This document shows positions 15,601-30,600 of a stretch of 64,000 nucleotides of DNA, one piece after another; the first letter of the stretch is position 1, and the number at the start of each line of letters is the position of its first letter. This DNA is from Cruorifilaria tuberocauda (taxonomy: Eukaryota; Nematoda; Chromadorea; Rhabditida; Onchocercidae): assembly GCA_013365365.1 (NCBI GenBank), contig JABVXU010000166.1:1-64000 (forward strand). The letters are read 5' to 3'. The notes beneath the pieces were generated by a model. It saw only the letters and a program-made list of their open reading frames with translations, was not told the origin of the DNA and searched no databases. Both the position numbers and the translations under genes were made by a program.

Positions 15601-18600
15601 ACCGACACTAATTTTCGCTGGATCATATGCTCGACAAGTAAATGGACTACCTTGAACATCTGACCCTCCATATTTAACTTCGATTTCGTGATCACCTGAA
15701 GTAATGAATTGTTAAAATTAGTTTTTACCCATTAAAATTAAGCATTCCAAATAGGTAAGAAGTTCGATATGAAGAAAAAGAAGCAAAGATTAGCATAATA
15801 GTGGAGCAAAGCAGAAAAAGAAAAACTTTGAACAAGATAATAATCTAGAAAAAGAAATTTCCAGACAAATATTACAGAAGAATATATGAGCACAAACACC
15901 AAGTAGCATAAGTTAATTTGAGAGGAAGTATTGAAAACACAAAGTTCTTCGAAGAAACATACCCACTTGCACAGGTATAAATTCGACTTTCTTAACACCA
16001 GGCTCATGATCGGATATTGAATTTTCAATTCTTCTTTTTTCTGGATCTAAAATGTAAATTGCATGATATGTTACTCGCTGCTATAGCCTAACGTTAGTTT
16101 CTCACCAGCTTTTTTAAACTTTAAAAATATTATTGAAAATTTATTTTCATGAAAACAAATTTAAAACTTGCCTATGACTGTAACGTCAAGAGGTTCATCA
16201 CCAGCCAATGTAACAAGAATTTGTGCTGGTCGTCCAACTCGACTTAGTGATGGAATTTTAGAAACGTTTGTTTTCTTTTCCATTTGATGCTTCTTCTTTT
16301 TCGCTTCTTTTCCCTAAATAAATAAGCAAAATGAAGTTTTAGAGTTCTCCTGCTCTATCAAATTTGATTTTTTTTGTAAAAAACTTTTTTCCAAAAATAA
16401 ATACCTTATTTTTCTTTAGTGTTTCAGCCATTAACTTTTCTTCTTTCTCCTTTTTCATGCGTTCTTTCTCTTCACGTTTTTTCTCCTCCTTTTCCTTGCG
16501 CGACTCTTTTTTCTTTCCATCCACCAAACTGCAATAAACAGTAAGAATGTAACAATTGTTCATGTCTTCAAACAAATTTTGAACTTTTACTTCATGCCTA
16601 AAATTTAAAAATCTTTCCATTTCCTAGAATTTGGATTTCAAAATCGATAAATTCATTTCATCAATACTTTTTTGCAACAAATTTACAAGCATTAAAACAA
16701 TGAAAACATACACATTTTCCATTTCTTCGCCTGATTTTTCACTCACAATATTCACTTCGAAAGGACTATCTAAAAGCAAAGGTAAAATGTGAGAAAAAAT
16801 TAAGCTCTAATTTCTGAAAATAGATAAATATCAATGAAAAAAATTAATGGAAGATCTTGTAATAATATAAATTTAACAATTTAAAAGCATACTTTTGAGG
16901 ACTTCTTTATTGAATGTAATATTAACAGTATGCATTCCTGTAGTAGTTGGATTAAATGTCACCAAAAATTTAGCAGTTCCTGTTTCTAGTTGTGCTACAT
17001 GAGATGGTATAATAATACCATCGCTATCCTTGATTGCCATTTCAAGATTTCCAAAACCTGCTCGGCCAGCATCAACTGTGAATAATGTTATTATCAATCG
17101 TTAATTTATAAAATAAGTATATATTCAGAATATTTGATAATATAATTTTATATAATCAATAAAATTGATATCTGGATACTTCCTTAATACTATAATTTCT
17201 TTTTTTAGGTCGAAGGTTACGATAACAAATTAACCTGCAATCCTATGTCTTTTGTTTTATTAATTAAGTAAACGTAAGAGTAAATAATGTTTGAGTAATA
17301 ATCTAATCAGTTTCAAATTTATTCCAGTTATATCATAGAAAAAATATTTGAAAGTTAACAATTAAACTTATCCTTTCACATATTTATGGCTAAATATTGC
17401 TTATCTTTTAAAAACTAACCGGTAAATTCAACAGTATCATTGATAGTACTTTGTGGCGGAATTTCACCAACAATAATCTCTGATGCATCATAGACACGAA
17501 TCGGAAATGGACACATAGGATGCAACGTATCATTTACATAAACCATTACCTTAAATATCAAACTGATTATGATTTCATCCCAATTTTAACAATTCAATAA
17601 TTATTTACTTTTCATATAAAATTTATTTTATTTTATACTAAACTGTTCAAGTTGCTTACATAGAATGAAAATTTTTTTATTTTCGAGACATTCTTTCTAA
17701 ATTTAATTTCAAAATTAAATGAAAAAAAGATTAAAGGAAATGATTTCACATTTCAATGATTAGGTGAATTTCATTATACAATTAAATTTAAATTACAGTA
17801 CGAAAGATATTTAAATAAAAAAGGTAGAAATTAGGATTAAAATTTGCTTTCAAATACGAATTTCAAAGTAAATATTGAAGAGCTAGACATTTACAGATTA
17901 AATGTAATACTTAATTTTTATTAACAATTACACCTTATGTGTTCCAACTTCTGATGGCCGGAATGATATTTCATAGGAATGGCGAGATTTTTTCACTTTC
18001 GGTTCAATTTCTTCACGTTCCACTGCTCCTTTCGCTGCTACTGCAAAAATTTTTGAAAAATTGAATAAAAGGAAATATAAGTTATTGACAGTTTGAAATT
18101 ATAATCAACAAGCATATCATGATTATTATAATAATTTGCTATAATGATCACAACTGATAGCAAAAATAATCTTGAAAATTAGAAGAGTATCTTCTTCAAA
18201 CTGCAACTAAAATAAAAATCCTCGCAGCTGATCATGATATTTATAATTATTACTATTTTCAGTTAATGATTCACTAAATTTCCATCAGTACTGTTCCAAT
18301 TTAATTTTCCTGCTTATTATTCAATGACTGACTGAATTTCTAAATAACATTACATATAACTTACATGTTACAACAACTTTTAGCTGATCATCTTTGCCAA
18401 GTTTCAATGAATCAACTTTCACGTCGACGTCTTTTCCACGTCGTACTATTTCATGCTTGGATGTTATTTTCGATTTACCAAAATTGAAACCACCTTCTTC
18501 AATCCCTTTTTTTTCCTTATCCTAAAAGCGATATCCTAATATTATACATTCATTGAATAATAATGAAAGAATTTGTTTTAAATGATTTAAATGCAAGACA

Positions 18601-21600
18601 AGTTGAGCGGATCTTCGAAACAATAAATCGAAGAAAACCTGTCCACTCTTGACAAGATCATCAAAAAAGTTACCTAAGAAAATGAACTTTAGAACTATTT
18701 ATATATGCATACTTCTGAATTTCAAGGTCACCAAATATAATCGAATTATTCATTATTCATAATTTTTACACATATCGCTCACTTTTATGGAATACTGAGA
18801 AAAGTAGGCAATATAGAGATAGCTTATGCAACGTTTACTTGAACTTTTTAAAAGTTGCGACATCGTTGTACAGCTTCTTTCTCCTTATATACATATTATA
18901 TATAGCAGGAAGATTCCTGCAGTGCTTTTGAATGTCATTCATTTAGAGCTTAAAGTAGACGTATACAACTCGTTCTGATGACAAAAAAAGAGAAACAAAC
19001 TTTTCCGAATTTCAAGCCAAGTCGGGGAGTTGCTCGAGGTGTGGACATCGGTGAAGGACTTGAGGGTTTCGATTGAGATAACTCAAATTCGTCACGATCT
19101 AATGTTTGCATTGGTAGAAAGTCGTCTTTTGTCGGTTTACTTGTTTCTTCGCGTTTTTCCTGAATAATTTTGCTTAGCAAATATTACATGGAAAAAAGAG
19201 AGAAATAGAGGAAATTTGAATTTTCAATTTTCCACTTAAGTAATCTGTTCGAAAAGAATCAAACGGAAAAATGAAAAGTAAAAAAGAAATAACTGAAATC
19301 AAAGAATACAAATATTTTCGTTTGCAATAAAAAAGTTTGGAATGTGGAAGTTGGGATTGAGAAATTCCAAAATATAATATGTTAATATTTTTTTTTATTT
19401 CCAAAAACTGTTACAGTATCCATAGTTATGAGCTTTTGAAAGTCTTTTGAAAAATCGTTTTGAATAATTTGAGAAATTATTGGATTGGAGATACGATATA
19501 ATCTAAACTTATAAATCTAAACCAATAAAAAAATAATTACTTGATTAGTCAATTTCATTGGATTTGGTAATTCTGCTTAATCTAATCCGAATTTTGATAA
19601 ATACGAAATGAAATAATCATTCGAAAAATAAAAATTCCTTTTTTAATATTTTATCTAATAAATCTGGTTCTTTGAAAAATGTTAAATTTAATTAGAATTG
19701 AAACATACGTCGAGTTCTTGTTCGTGTCGAATTTTTTGTTCCTGAATTTTTCGTCGTGTTCGTGGTGTTAATGCCGCTTCCTCCACTATATCTGCTATAT
19801 GATCCTCTCGTTCGCTATAATCAAACTTCGAAAATCTGAAACAATTGGGTCATTATCATTATCATTTCACTAAATTAAAATGAAATTACTCACTAATAAA
19901 GAAATATTTATTTGGGAAGTGACAAAAAATGATAATCTTGATTATTGATAAACAGTCCTCATCTCCACCAATTCACTTTATAGTAAAGAAACAGAATTTC
20001 AAAAAATTAGAAAATAGAATGAAAAATATGATTTAAAACTATAAAACTTAAAATTGTGAAATGTCGTTAAAACGATGAGAGTATCAAAAATGGATGATGA
20101 AAAGTTTTCAGAAATCAGCAAAACCATTAGATAATATGAGATGGGTCAAATTCACGAAAGGAATCTGAAAATAGGGTCAAAACATGAGAAGATCGGAAGA
20201 GGCCCATCCCATCATCATACTATCATTATTTATCATAGCAATAGAATGCATAGTATAGCTCGGCCTATCTATTTTGAACCAACTAGGATTTTAATGATTG
20301 CATAAAATTTAATTAGGATTTTTTCAACGAGGAGGTGAAAGAAACTAAAATTGGTTTGTAATATTTACGTTATATAATAAAATGAAGTTATAGTAGTGAT
20401 GCAAAATAGTGATAATGATAGGAAGAGAGGTAAAAAGTAAAAATAAGATAAGGAAAATATTATTAGCAAAGATGATTATTGTCGTTTGTATAGCCTATCA
20501 AATATTTTATAGAATGAAGTACTTTTTTTAGTTTTCACTGTTGAGTTAATTAATTCAAAATTTAATCTTACAGTTAATAAGTTATTAAAATCTCTATTCC
20601 TCTTCTTACTCAATATCCATCCTTGTTTTAAAGGTTTTCATGATTATTACTGTCATAATCAGCAATTTGAAATGACAATACTATCCTCACTGAACCGTAT
20701 TCTCTGTTTCCTGAATTCCTCGGCATAGGAAGAAGAAATATATCCTCTACTTCTGTCAATGATATTTTCTGCATGCCTAATGTTAAGCAATACTGATGGA
20801 ATTCATCAATTAGAATGATTCCAAAAAAAAAGATGGGCATGAAAAAAAGGATAGACATAGTAAAACTATAATTCAATTACTATAGGGACATTAATTTCCA
20901 TTTCATACTTTTCTTTAAATTTTCTAAAAATGATACAACAACATCCTATCAAGGATGAGAAAGTAAATGATGAAATAGTTCCTTCCTATTCTTAAATCAT
21001 TTATCATGCTTCATCCTGAACACCAAAGACTTTATCGATTTCACCTTATCAGTATATTACTACTAGTTGTGATATTTTTTTTTCTTTTCCAACGGATGAA
21101 TTATCAAAAAAAACAACATTAAGCACATTAAATCAAATTTACAACTTTAATATAATGTCGCATTAATTTAATAATATAATGCCACATTAAAATCAAATGT
21201 TTCATATCAAAGGATGTATGAAAAAAATAAAATAACTATAGAAATATATAATTTTGATAAAAATGATAAAATACCATTAAATTTTATTATATAAATATCA
21301 TTTGTATATATTATTATTAATATGTAAAAAAATTCAAATAAAAGAAAAAATTTTTCAATTATTTAAATCTTTCATAATTAATTATAATTTTTACAAAATT
21401 AAGCAATAATCACGAAAGATTAACTACTATCCTCTAAAAGTCAGAGAAAAAATTTAAAGAAAGATAAAAAACAATAATAATGAACCGTTGTGAAGGAAGG
21501 ACTGACGAATCCGGCTCCCGGTATGCACCAAATTTCTCTTCTTCCCTTCCCCGCATATAATCCGATGTCTGTTGCGGTACTGTCGATAGAAACGTCGGTT

Positions 21601-24600
21601 CCATGTCTCGATCTCTGGAATTTCCGCATTCAAATTCTAACCCACATACATTACAACACAATTATTTCCATCTTTCACTCCTTTTACTGTCCATTATATT
21701 ACTTTCCCTGGTGGTAAGAGAAAAAATTAACAAAAAAAAGAGATATTCAGGACATAATTAATAGATTTCTTCAATGTCAAAACTCGTTCTTTTATTTTAC
21801 GATATTTATAACAGTTCATGAATGCATGTGACTACACATATATACAATGAATGACCTATTCATTTGCGATACCAATATATATTAATAAAACTTTATATAC
21901 CTGCTTAAAGTTTGAAATGATTCTTCAACGGGTTGTGTTCGCTTCCCATCATCCCATCTTGTACGATAATTTTGTTCGTCAATACCTTGAAAATGATCCA
22001 TAATCAGATTCTTTAATTTTTAAAATGACTATTATGCTAATTTCTCTAACATATAAATAACTGAAAACGCGATAAAATATTTGAATATGTGATGTTGAAG
22101 CAAAAAAAAATTTGGGAAATTCGCAAAGTTAGAAAAAAACAAATTTGTCATTTCATGGTATTAGTAGAATCTTTTCATAGAATATCTTTCAAATGTGAAA
22201 TAAGAGAGATGAATTTGTGGCGCAATCATTTAAGGATGAAACAAATAATATGATTTTCCGAATACCGGATATCATTTCTACTTTCCCATCTTTCGTTGAT
22301 AACTTTTTCCGATAGCTTCCAATATCAGTATCCATCTGTTCCGCTGACTGCCAATTTCTCGGTAATCGTTCCATTTCTTCGGATCGTTCCAAAATTGTTG
22401 TCGATGGGATGCCAATTCTTTGCTGTCTATCAGTTGGAATATCTGATTTAGCACGACCATAAGATGCTATTATTGGCGCTTCAAAACTTGGTCCTTTAGT
22501 GGCTAAGGATGATTCATCGTCATGTTTCAAATATCCATTGGAATAAAGTTTATCCGAATCAAGCTTACTTCTAACATATCCACTAGATGGCACGATATCA
22601 TGTATTGCAGAACGATAAGGTTCGTAAGTTGACTTTATTTTATCAATATCACTTCTTGATGGTTTACTTCCATCTGATTTTATCGGTTCTTCACCGAAAT
22701 ATTTCAATTGCACTTCCTTTTGGTCTGCTACTCCAGCGTTCTCCGTACCATACTGTCGGATACTATAGCTACTTGAATCCAAATCACGATAATCAGTTGA
22801 AGATTTAGGATCATAACGTCGACTATCAGTTGTAAAACTGCTACCAGTCTCCGATAATTTAATCTTATCTTTAGCATCATAACCGGTAATGCCTGATGGA
22901 GATGATCGTGAATCAAGAAATGATGAGTAACCACGTGAAGTGGCACGCTGATTACTGGGATCAGATGACAGCGATGCAGCCAATCCTTTAGGTTTTGGAA
23001 TTTCAAAAGCTCTGACTTCTGTATACATTGTTGGTGTAGCAGGGATTCGTTCATCATGTGGCAAATTGGTTACTGTTTCTTTTGCATACTCGTACGTCCT
23101 AGCTGGTGATACGCTGCTATAACGTGTTTCAGCAGTATAAGTAGACGTCACAATACCTCGTCCATCATCTGCAATTCAATTACACCATATCTATTTGCCT
23201 AACTTTATACATGTTAATACGGTAAGGTCAGTTAAATCAGTTTGGAAATTACAACTGATACTAACCTGTGTAAGTTCGACTACTGACTGTTTGTCCAGGT
23301 ATGACATTAGGACTACCAATTGTACCATTACCATATTGCGCTACCATATAACCCAATCGATCATCTTTTTTCTCAATCAAACTTGGTGATGTTTGATCAG
23401 TTTCACGTTCTTTTTCTCGCGCTAATGGATCGTAATCATCAATTTTTCGTAATCTAAAAACATTCAGGATAATCACATGCTGAATATTTCTATCAATTTA
23501 TGTAAAATAGTGTTAAATGGATTGTTATTAATTCTAATCGTTTTAGCATTTGAAAAGATTTTTTTTAATTTGATAACAGCGTTGAAAACTCAACGACATA
23601 TACCTATGTCGACTATCAGCTATAAGAGGTGCAGCTTTCGGTTCAACTTTCCGTAATAAATCCGGTGATTTTGGATGTTCTTGGATAAATGGTCGGTCAA
23701 GCGATTTTTCACGCGTGTGTTTCAGGAAAACCGGTGGACCAGATGACTCCATACCGTCTTCTAATCCATAATATGTTGGCTTTTGAACTGCAAAAAAAAT
23801 TTAATAAAGAGTTTTATCTTTAAAAAATTTGCAAACACTACAATACAAGAATTATTTGTATTTATCAAAACATTTTTGGAATTTAAAATTGTTAACTTCC
23901 CTTTTCCGGATCAACTGTTACTCAGTTTATGAAACTTACAACAATAAAGTTTTTAATGTTCACTGTTAAACAAAAGTTGAAATATCAGTTTGAAACAAGA
24001 AACAAGAAGCTTTTAATATGAATCTAATTTATGATCTACCATAATCGATATTTTGATGATTTCTTAGATCGGAAATTTAATCAATCAATGTTTTCCTGAT
24101 ATTGGAATAACACTTCGATGGATGCTCTCATCATTTCATGTTATATTTTATTGCAGAATAAGTGAGCATTTATTGCATAAAAATGGCATAAAAATATTTT
24201 GTATCACAAACGTACGGATGGATTGGAACATTAAACTGGATAATCTCTTTTTATAAACATTTTTTCATGTACCACTTTGCTACAAATGAAAATTCTGCCC
24301 TCTTTTTCTTTTTTTCGAACAAATTTAACAAGAATTTTATAAAATAATTTTAAATTTACAACAAATAAATAATAAACAAACAAAACGAATAATAAACAAA
24401 TTTCTTGTAATAAATTTGGAAAATATTTTTATTGTTAACTTCTCTGTTTGCTATTTGCGGTTATCTTTAAAATAAGAGAAAATATAGATAATCCATTAAA
24501 AGGAAAATTATAAGTAAAATATTAAAAGGAGTTATAAGCGAGCAAAATTCATTGCAAAAAGCAGTTTTTATTATTGAAAATATAAGTTCAGATCTTTCTC

Positions 24601-27600
24601 GACTTTTTATCAAAAAAAAATTTGAAAAATGTATGAATAAGGTAAATTGAAGGATTATTACTTCAGTGATACAATTTTTTCGTACTTTTGTATTTGCTTT
24701 CAGTGATTGCTTTAAGTGATGACACATAATACAAGACCGATTTCGCATAACATTTATGATTTATCTATAAGAATGTTTAACATGCTGAATATTTGATATA
24801 TTTATGAAAAATATATTAATCTAATTTTCAATACAGATCTTTAACTAACTAAAGACAAGTTAGTATGAAATTACTTTGATAAATTAATTAAATTTTTATA
24901 TGGAGAATAATTGTGTAATAATAAATTTTTTTTTCTACGCTTCCTATTTCAAACAAAAGAAAAAATTGGTTACAATAATATCTCCATATCTTTTATAGGT
25001 TTTCAAAAAATTGAAACAAAATTTTGTTTTTTTAAACTATTCTTCAAAACAGAATTCAGCCAAGAAGATAAAATGCAGCAGTTTTTTTCGATTCATGAAA
25101 AAAAAGATATGAAAGGGTTGTAAGTTTAAAAATTATCAATTAAAAGTTATTATAGGCTCACAGTTATATGTTAAAAGTTAGTGAAAGAAAAACAAACTTA
25201 GAGTTCTAAATTTAAGTGAATTGGAAACTAAAATGTTCTAACAATATTCTAATCCTCAAATTTTAGAAAATCGTGGTCTCATTTTAAAAATGCAAAGATA
25301 TTCATTATGCAAAAATTTCAATTCCAAAGTACTTTCTGTTCTGAAAGAAATTTTTTCTTCAAAAATTTCATTAAAAAAATTTTTTCAGAATTGAATAAAT
25401 TACTCTTGCTATTTTACTTAAGTATACAAGATAATGGGATTAAATAAAATTATTCATAAAATTAAATAAAATTATCAAATCAGAAGAGATTGTTTGTAAC
25501 TGTATTATGATTACTGTTATTATTACTATTATCACTACTATTATTATTACTATTATCATTATTTAATAATTTACCTCAAACAATATTACAATACATTAAT
25601 CATTAGGGAGAAAATTTGGGTGGAGATGTAACCAAAATAATACATCCTTTCACTCATTCTCTCATTAATACATCCATCCATCAAATATGATCATTTCATG
25701 AAAACCAGATGATTAGGACCGGTTTATAAGCAACTAAATACTGCGTACTTTACGCTATTAAATTGAAAGATTCAACAATAACTACCTGATCACAATCACT
25801 ATGAAAATTCCAAGAGAAAAACTTAACTATATATAGATTTACGTAAAACTTCATTCATCTTTTTTTTCCTCATAAATGGTTACATTTATGCAAAAATCCG
25901 CATAGATATTTAATTTTAGGTAAATTATCAAAATCAAAATCAAAATATTTCAACGAAGGAAACCATTATCCAGGAAGAGATTACCTATTTTAAATTAAAT
26001 CCAAAATTGCTATTGCCACTGAAATTAAATAGATCACAGTTCAAACAACAGTTTTAGGTGAACAGATAGAAATTTAATCAAAAATTATTGTTTGAATTGA
26101 GAAAAATTTTTATAAAACTTTTGATAGACTTCTACAGTGAATAACACTTGGATTATTTCTTATTATGTTTTATATTCAGTTTTCAAAATCAATTTATCGT
26201 AATTTTTATCATTGTTAATGATATGTTCGTTTGTTCGTTGCTGGGAATTTTTTCATCTCTGTCACAAATCATTTTGTTAATTGACTATTGCTAATTACCA
26301 TGATATTGCTATACTTTAAACCACAATTATGCATCATTAAATGAATGAACTCACTTCTCTGAAATGATGCCAATTTGAATTTTAAAACGTTATTTACCTG
26401 ATGGTGAAGATGTGATTGTCGTTGTTTGCTGTGAAATTATCGGTGTCGAAGCACTTTGACCAACTTGCTTCGGTAAAATATCAACACGAATTGGACATCC
26501 TATAAAATAAGTAAACATATTTTGATAGAATTATTATCATAAAGATTGTATTATCAATGATATATAAATATTTGTTTTTCTCAACATTTTTTTTGAAAAA
26601 CACATAAGAAAAAGAATGTAACTAAAAGTATGTCCATTTCAAATTTTTTATTGCTATTTGTTATGATTCAGTTTAATCACAAATTTAATACCATTTGGCT
26701 TCATTATCATCAAAATGGAGGGACGATAAATGGTAATTATGACGAGTAAATCTATCAGAAAACAATTTTTAGGATAAGCAGTCCCGAAATTAGAATCATA
26801 GCTAAGTAGCTTTCAAACATTTCATTACTCATAGAACTACTATCGATAATTAACATACAGTTCATACGAAAAAGTATTTTAACATTTCTAACTATCTGAA
26901 TGATTTACGGATGGCGCAAATGATCAGAGACTTAATGATAAAGAACAAGAAAAAATATCTATTACGGAACTATTAGTATCTCATGAAAAAAACGAAATAA
27001 AGTAGAATCTATTTTTTAATATACAATAAAAAACGAAAGGTCAACCGAATATTGAAATTCTATTGGAATCAATTTTCATGATAAGGACATACATTGATTC
27101 AAATAAATTCAAATTAAAAAAACCAATGTTAACTTACTTTTATTTTCAAAAAAAAATATTATTATCATAAAATAAGGAAATTATTTCCACGGTAAATTAA
27201 ATTTATGAAAATCCCATTGGTTACTAAAAACTTTTGTCACTTCCAACCGGTACAAAACTCAAAACATAAATTTTAAATAAATGCTAATTTAATTGGAATA
27301 TTTCAATTCTGCCAAAAATAAATGACTTGTTTGAATCAATGAATTAACTTAATTCTAACAGAATTAATGATAAATTTATTGGATAGAGAAAAAGAGAAAA
27401 ATTAATGGATGTGTAAAAATATGGAAATGTTTTCAATTTTGAGTGAAAAGAACGAATTAACAGATAACTAATCAGAAATATTTACAGATCTTTAAAAGAG
27501 TGATATTATTTTTGTTTATATTTGTGTTATGGAATGAATGGACCAGTTATAATAACAACAAATATTGTATTCTTAAAAATTTAGTAAGCTAAATCTTTAA

Positions 27601-30600
27601 ATAACTTATCAATCATTTCCTTATTTCTTTACTCGATTACTATTCACTTGATCGATTAATTATTAATTATGCTATTTATTTATTGACTCAATTAACTGTA
27701 GTTTTCCAAGACAATCAATTAATCCATTAATTCAAATTATCTCACTTTAATTCACATATTTAATATATATCTAATTTTCTAATATTAACATATTCACATT
27801 TAACACATATCTAATATTCACATATCACTAATTTTTCACAGTACATTTCATGGAGAACTTTTAATTTTGCTCATAAGTATTACTGCTATAAATTCGTTAA
27901 ATTTCAATCACTTTCTCCTATTATTGTTATCGTGAATCAAATATATATATGGATCATAATTAAAGAGACAAAAAATCAAATTAATATTTTTCAAAAAAGA
28001 GAAAAGAAATCAGAAAACCAAGAATTAAATGTGAAGATTAATTGCAGAAACCGGAATAAAAGTGAAAATAAATTAGAAATGAGAAAAGAATACCATGTAC
28101 TTGCTCGCCGTTGAAAGTTACATCAATGACGTATTTCCCCGGATATTGCGGAATAAAGGTAACCAAACAGCGACCAGCACCTTGCATTTGCACATTATTT
28201 GGCACCTTTCCTTGATTGATACTAATTTCCAGTTGTCCTTTTCCGGCGTCAACCGCATCAACTGCAGGTAAAAGGTATAATTGTGATATATAACGCTGTT
28301 CTTTACTCATTTCTCGCCCTCTTTTCTTTTGAAAATTAATTCCGATTATTATAAATAAAGAGTTAACAAAATTCAATATTCGTCGAAAAATTTTAGAATA
28401 TAATGAAAATTGAATTCCATAGGCTTATAATAATGTTGGACTTTTCCGACTGAGATGAAATCCATAATAAGCAATTAATTTAGCAAAATATTCCATTAAT
28501 GAACAGAAATGGATGATATATATATAGATAAGAGGGCTAGTAGATATGACTTTACCGATTAGCAAGTAAATTAGCATGATTTTTTTGCTCACCATATATA
28601 AATATATACAGCAATGTTACTTTTATTTTTTCATTACTGTTGTTGTTATTATAGATAATCAGTTGAAAAAATGACAGGTGAGATAATAATATTAGCTTTG
28701 ATGATAACAACAGTAATAATAATAATAATAACAACTGTGATGATATCCGTTAATCCACTTTCCAACAGGAACTCCAAATGATGGACAAAAGCGATAATCA
28801 ATTAATAATGACAAGGATCTATGCAAAATATTAGATTTGTTGATAACGAAAAGGCTATTATCAATGAAGAAACCGAGAGCGCCCAGAAAATAGTTCTTCA
28901 CTTTTGTTGGTACAATAGCATGGTGACTGTCACTTTCCTGTCGTCGAACTGAGGAGGACAGAAAATGCATGGATGAGTTGGTGGAAAAGAGAGAGAGGGA
29001 GAGAGGGAGGAAGAATGACAATAAAGTGAACCACTCCGCCTCTAACATCAAAGAAATTGCAAACTGTTAAATGATATGATATGGAATATTAAGATAGGAA
29101 ATGGAAAGTTCAAATTGATAATTTATTAATGCTTGAAGAGTTTTAAATGATAAAAGTACAACTTGCATATCTTCATGGATTTGCAAATACTGGCAATTAA
29201 TTAAGATAAACAAGAACTAGTTTACATTTTGAGAATTTAGATAGCAAGTATAAAACATATGGAATATTTTCCAGCTCTAAAGATTTATCTCACTATCAAT
29301 AACGAATGACTTATTTATTTATCATGAAAGATATTTCAATCAGTTAGAAGATTATCAATGATATCAATTACCTCATCGGTTAATTAGAATTTAAATCAGA
29401 GAAATGTGTTGAATTTTTTCTCATATCATTTCATTCTTCCAAAACTTTTCATTTTTTGTAAATTACTAAAACTAAAAAGTATTTTCATTTGCAAAGCATG
29501 TAAAAAAGAGAACAGTTAGTGATGAAGTTATTTATTGTATTTGTCATTCTTCTATACTTTCTTTTTCTAATAATTTCAATTTTGAACATTTCATATCAAA
29601 TAAATCCGATAAAGTATTTTTAGAAATGCTATCCTAAATGATTCATTTCATTTCATTCAAGACAAATACAATAAATAAAATGAGATATATTCAAGACTGG
29701 CACGTTTTTTTAATTCTTTAACTATCGAGCTTAAATTACGTCTCCGTTCATAGCAATTGATATTAAATAAACATAACAATATCGTCATTTCAATTCACTT
29801 CATGATATAAAGAATTCATGGAAAATGCATTCGTCGATTTTGTGTTCCGGAACTAATAATGCATTAAGAATTTAATATTATTTGCTTAATGAATTAATGT
29901 TTGCAAAACAAAGCTATTTGCGCGATAAAACGTAGTGTGATATAGAAAATGGACTAATGTTTAGTTGAACTGATAAGATAAGCGGAATTGGAGAATGATA
30001 TGACTGGCATAAATAAACTATGACGTTGAAATGGAAAGTTACAAAAGATAAACAAAAGTTGCCTCAACCTTAAATCAGATCATTCGATCGATGAGAGACG
30101 TCCAATATTTCAAATAGGATACTTTAAATAAAAATACTAACAATATTACAATAAACAAATTGATATAATACAATTTAAAATTCATTAGAGCAATTTTGGA
30201 TTTCTAAACAAATTTTTATCCACGAACGCATAACATGCAATGCTATTCACAATTTAAATTGATCGAAAATTTAAAAGTATTGCAATGCCAAGCATTCTCG
30301 AGATTTTTTTCATAAATTCTGATTTCTCTTGAAGGATGAACTATTAACAGCAGTAATATTCTTAAGAGATCAAAACTAAGATGATTGAAGCTCAAGCCAA
30401 ATCGATCATATGTGAATTCTTCGGCCTTTCTTCAGCTTAACTTCCAATTTTATAAAGAAGGAATAGTAAGAAAAGATTAAATGATTATCACATAAAAAAG
30501 GAAATTCAAATATATTGTTGTATGAAAGTCACAATATCATCAATGATATTATGAAATATCGATGTTGAATTTACTATGCAGTAATTTTTTTCTTGAAACC

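Noticed and set aside
22728..23057. 109-codon minus-strand frame inside the large fln-2 exon
   Set aside because: It is a shadow frame of the 903-nt exon, whose main frame joins its neighbours in phase at both ends.
28692..29051. 119-codon minus-strand frame in the largest fln-2 intron
   Set aside because: No recognisable domain, no matching splice phases, and its end is an (AAT)n repeat translated as poly-Tyr; mentioned only as part of the intron.
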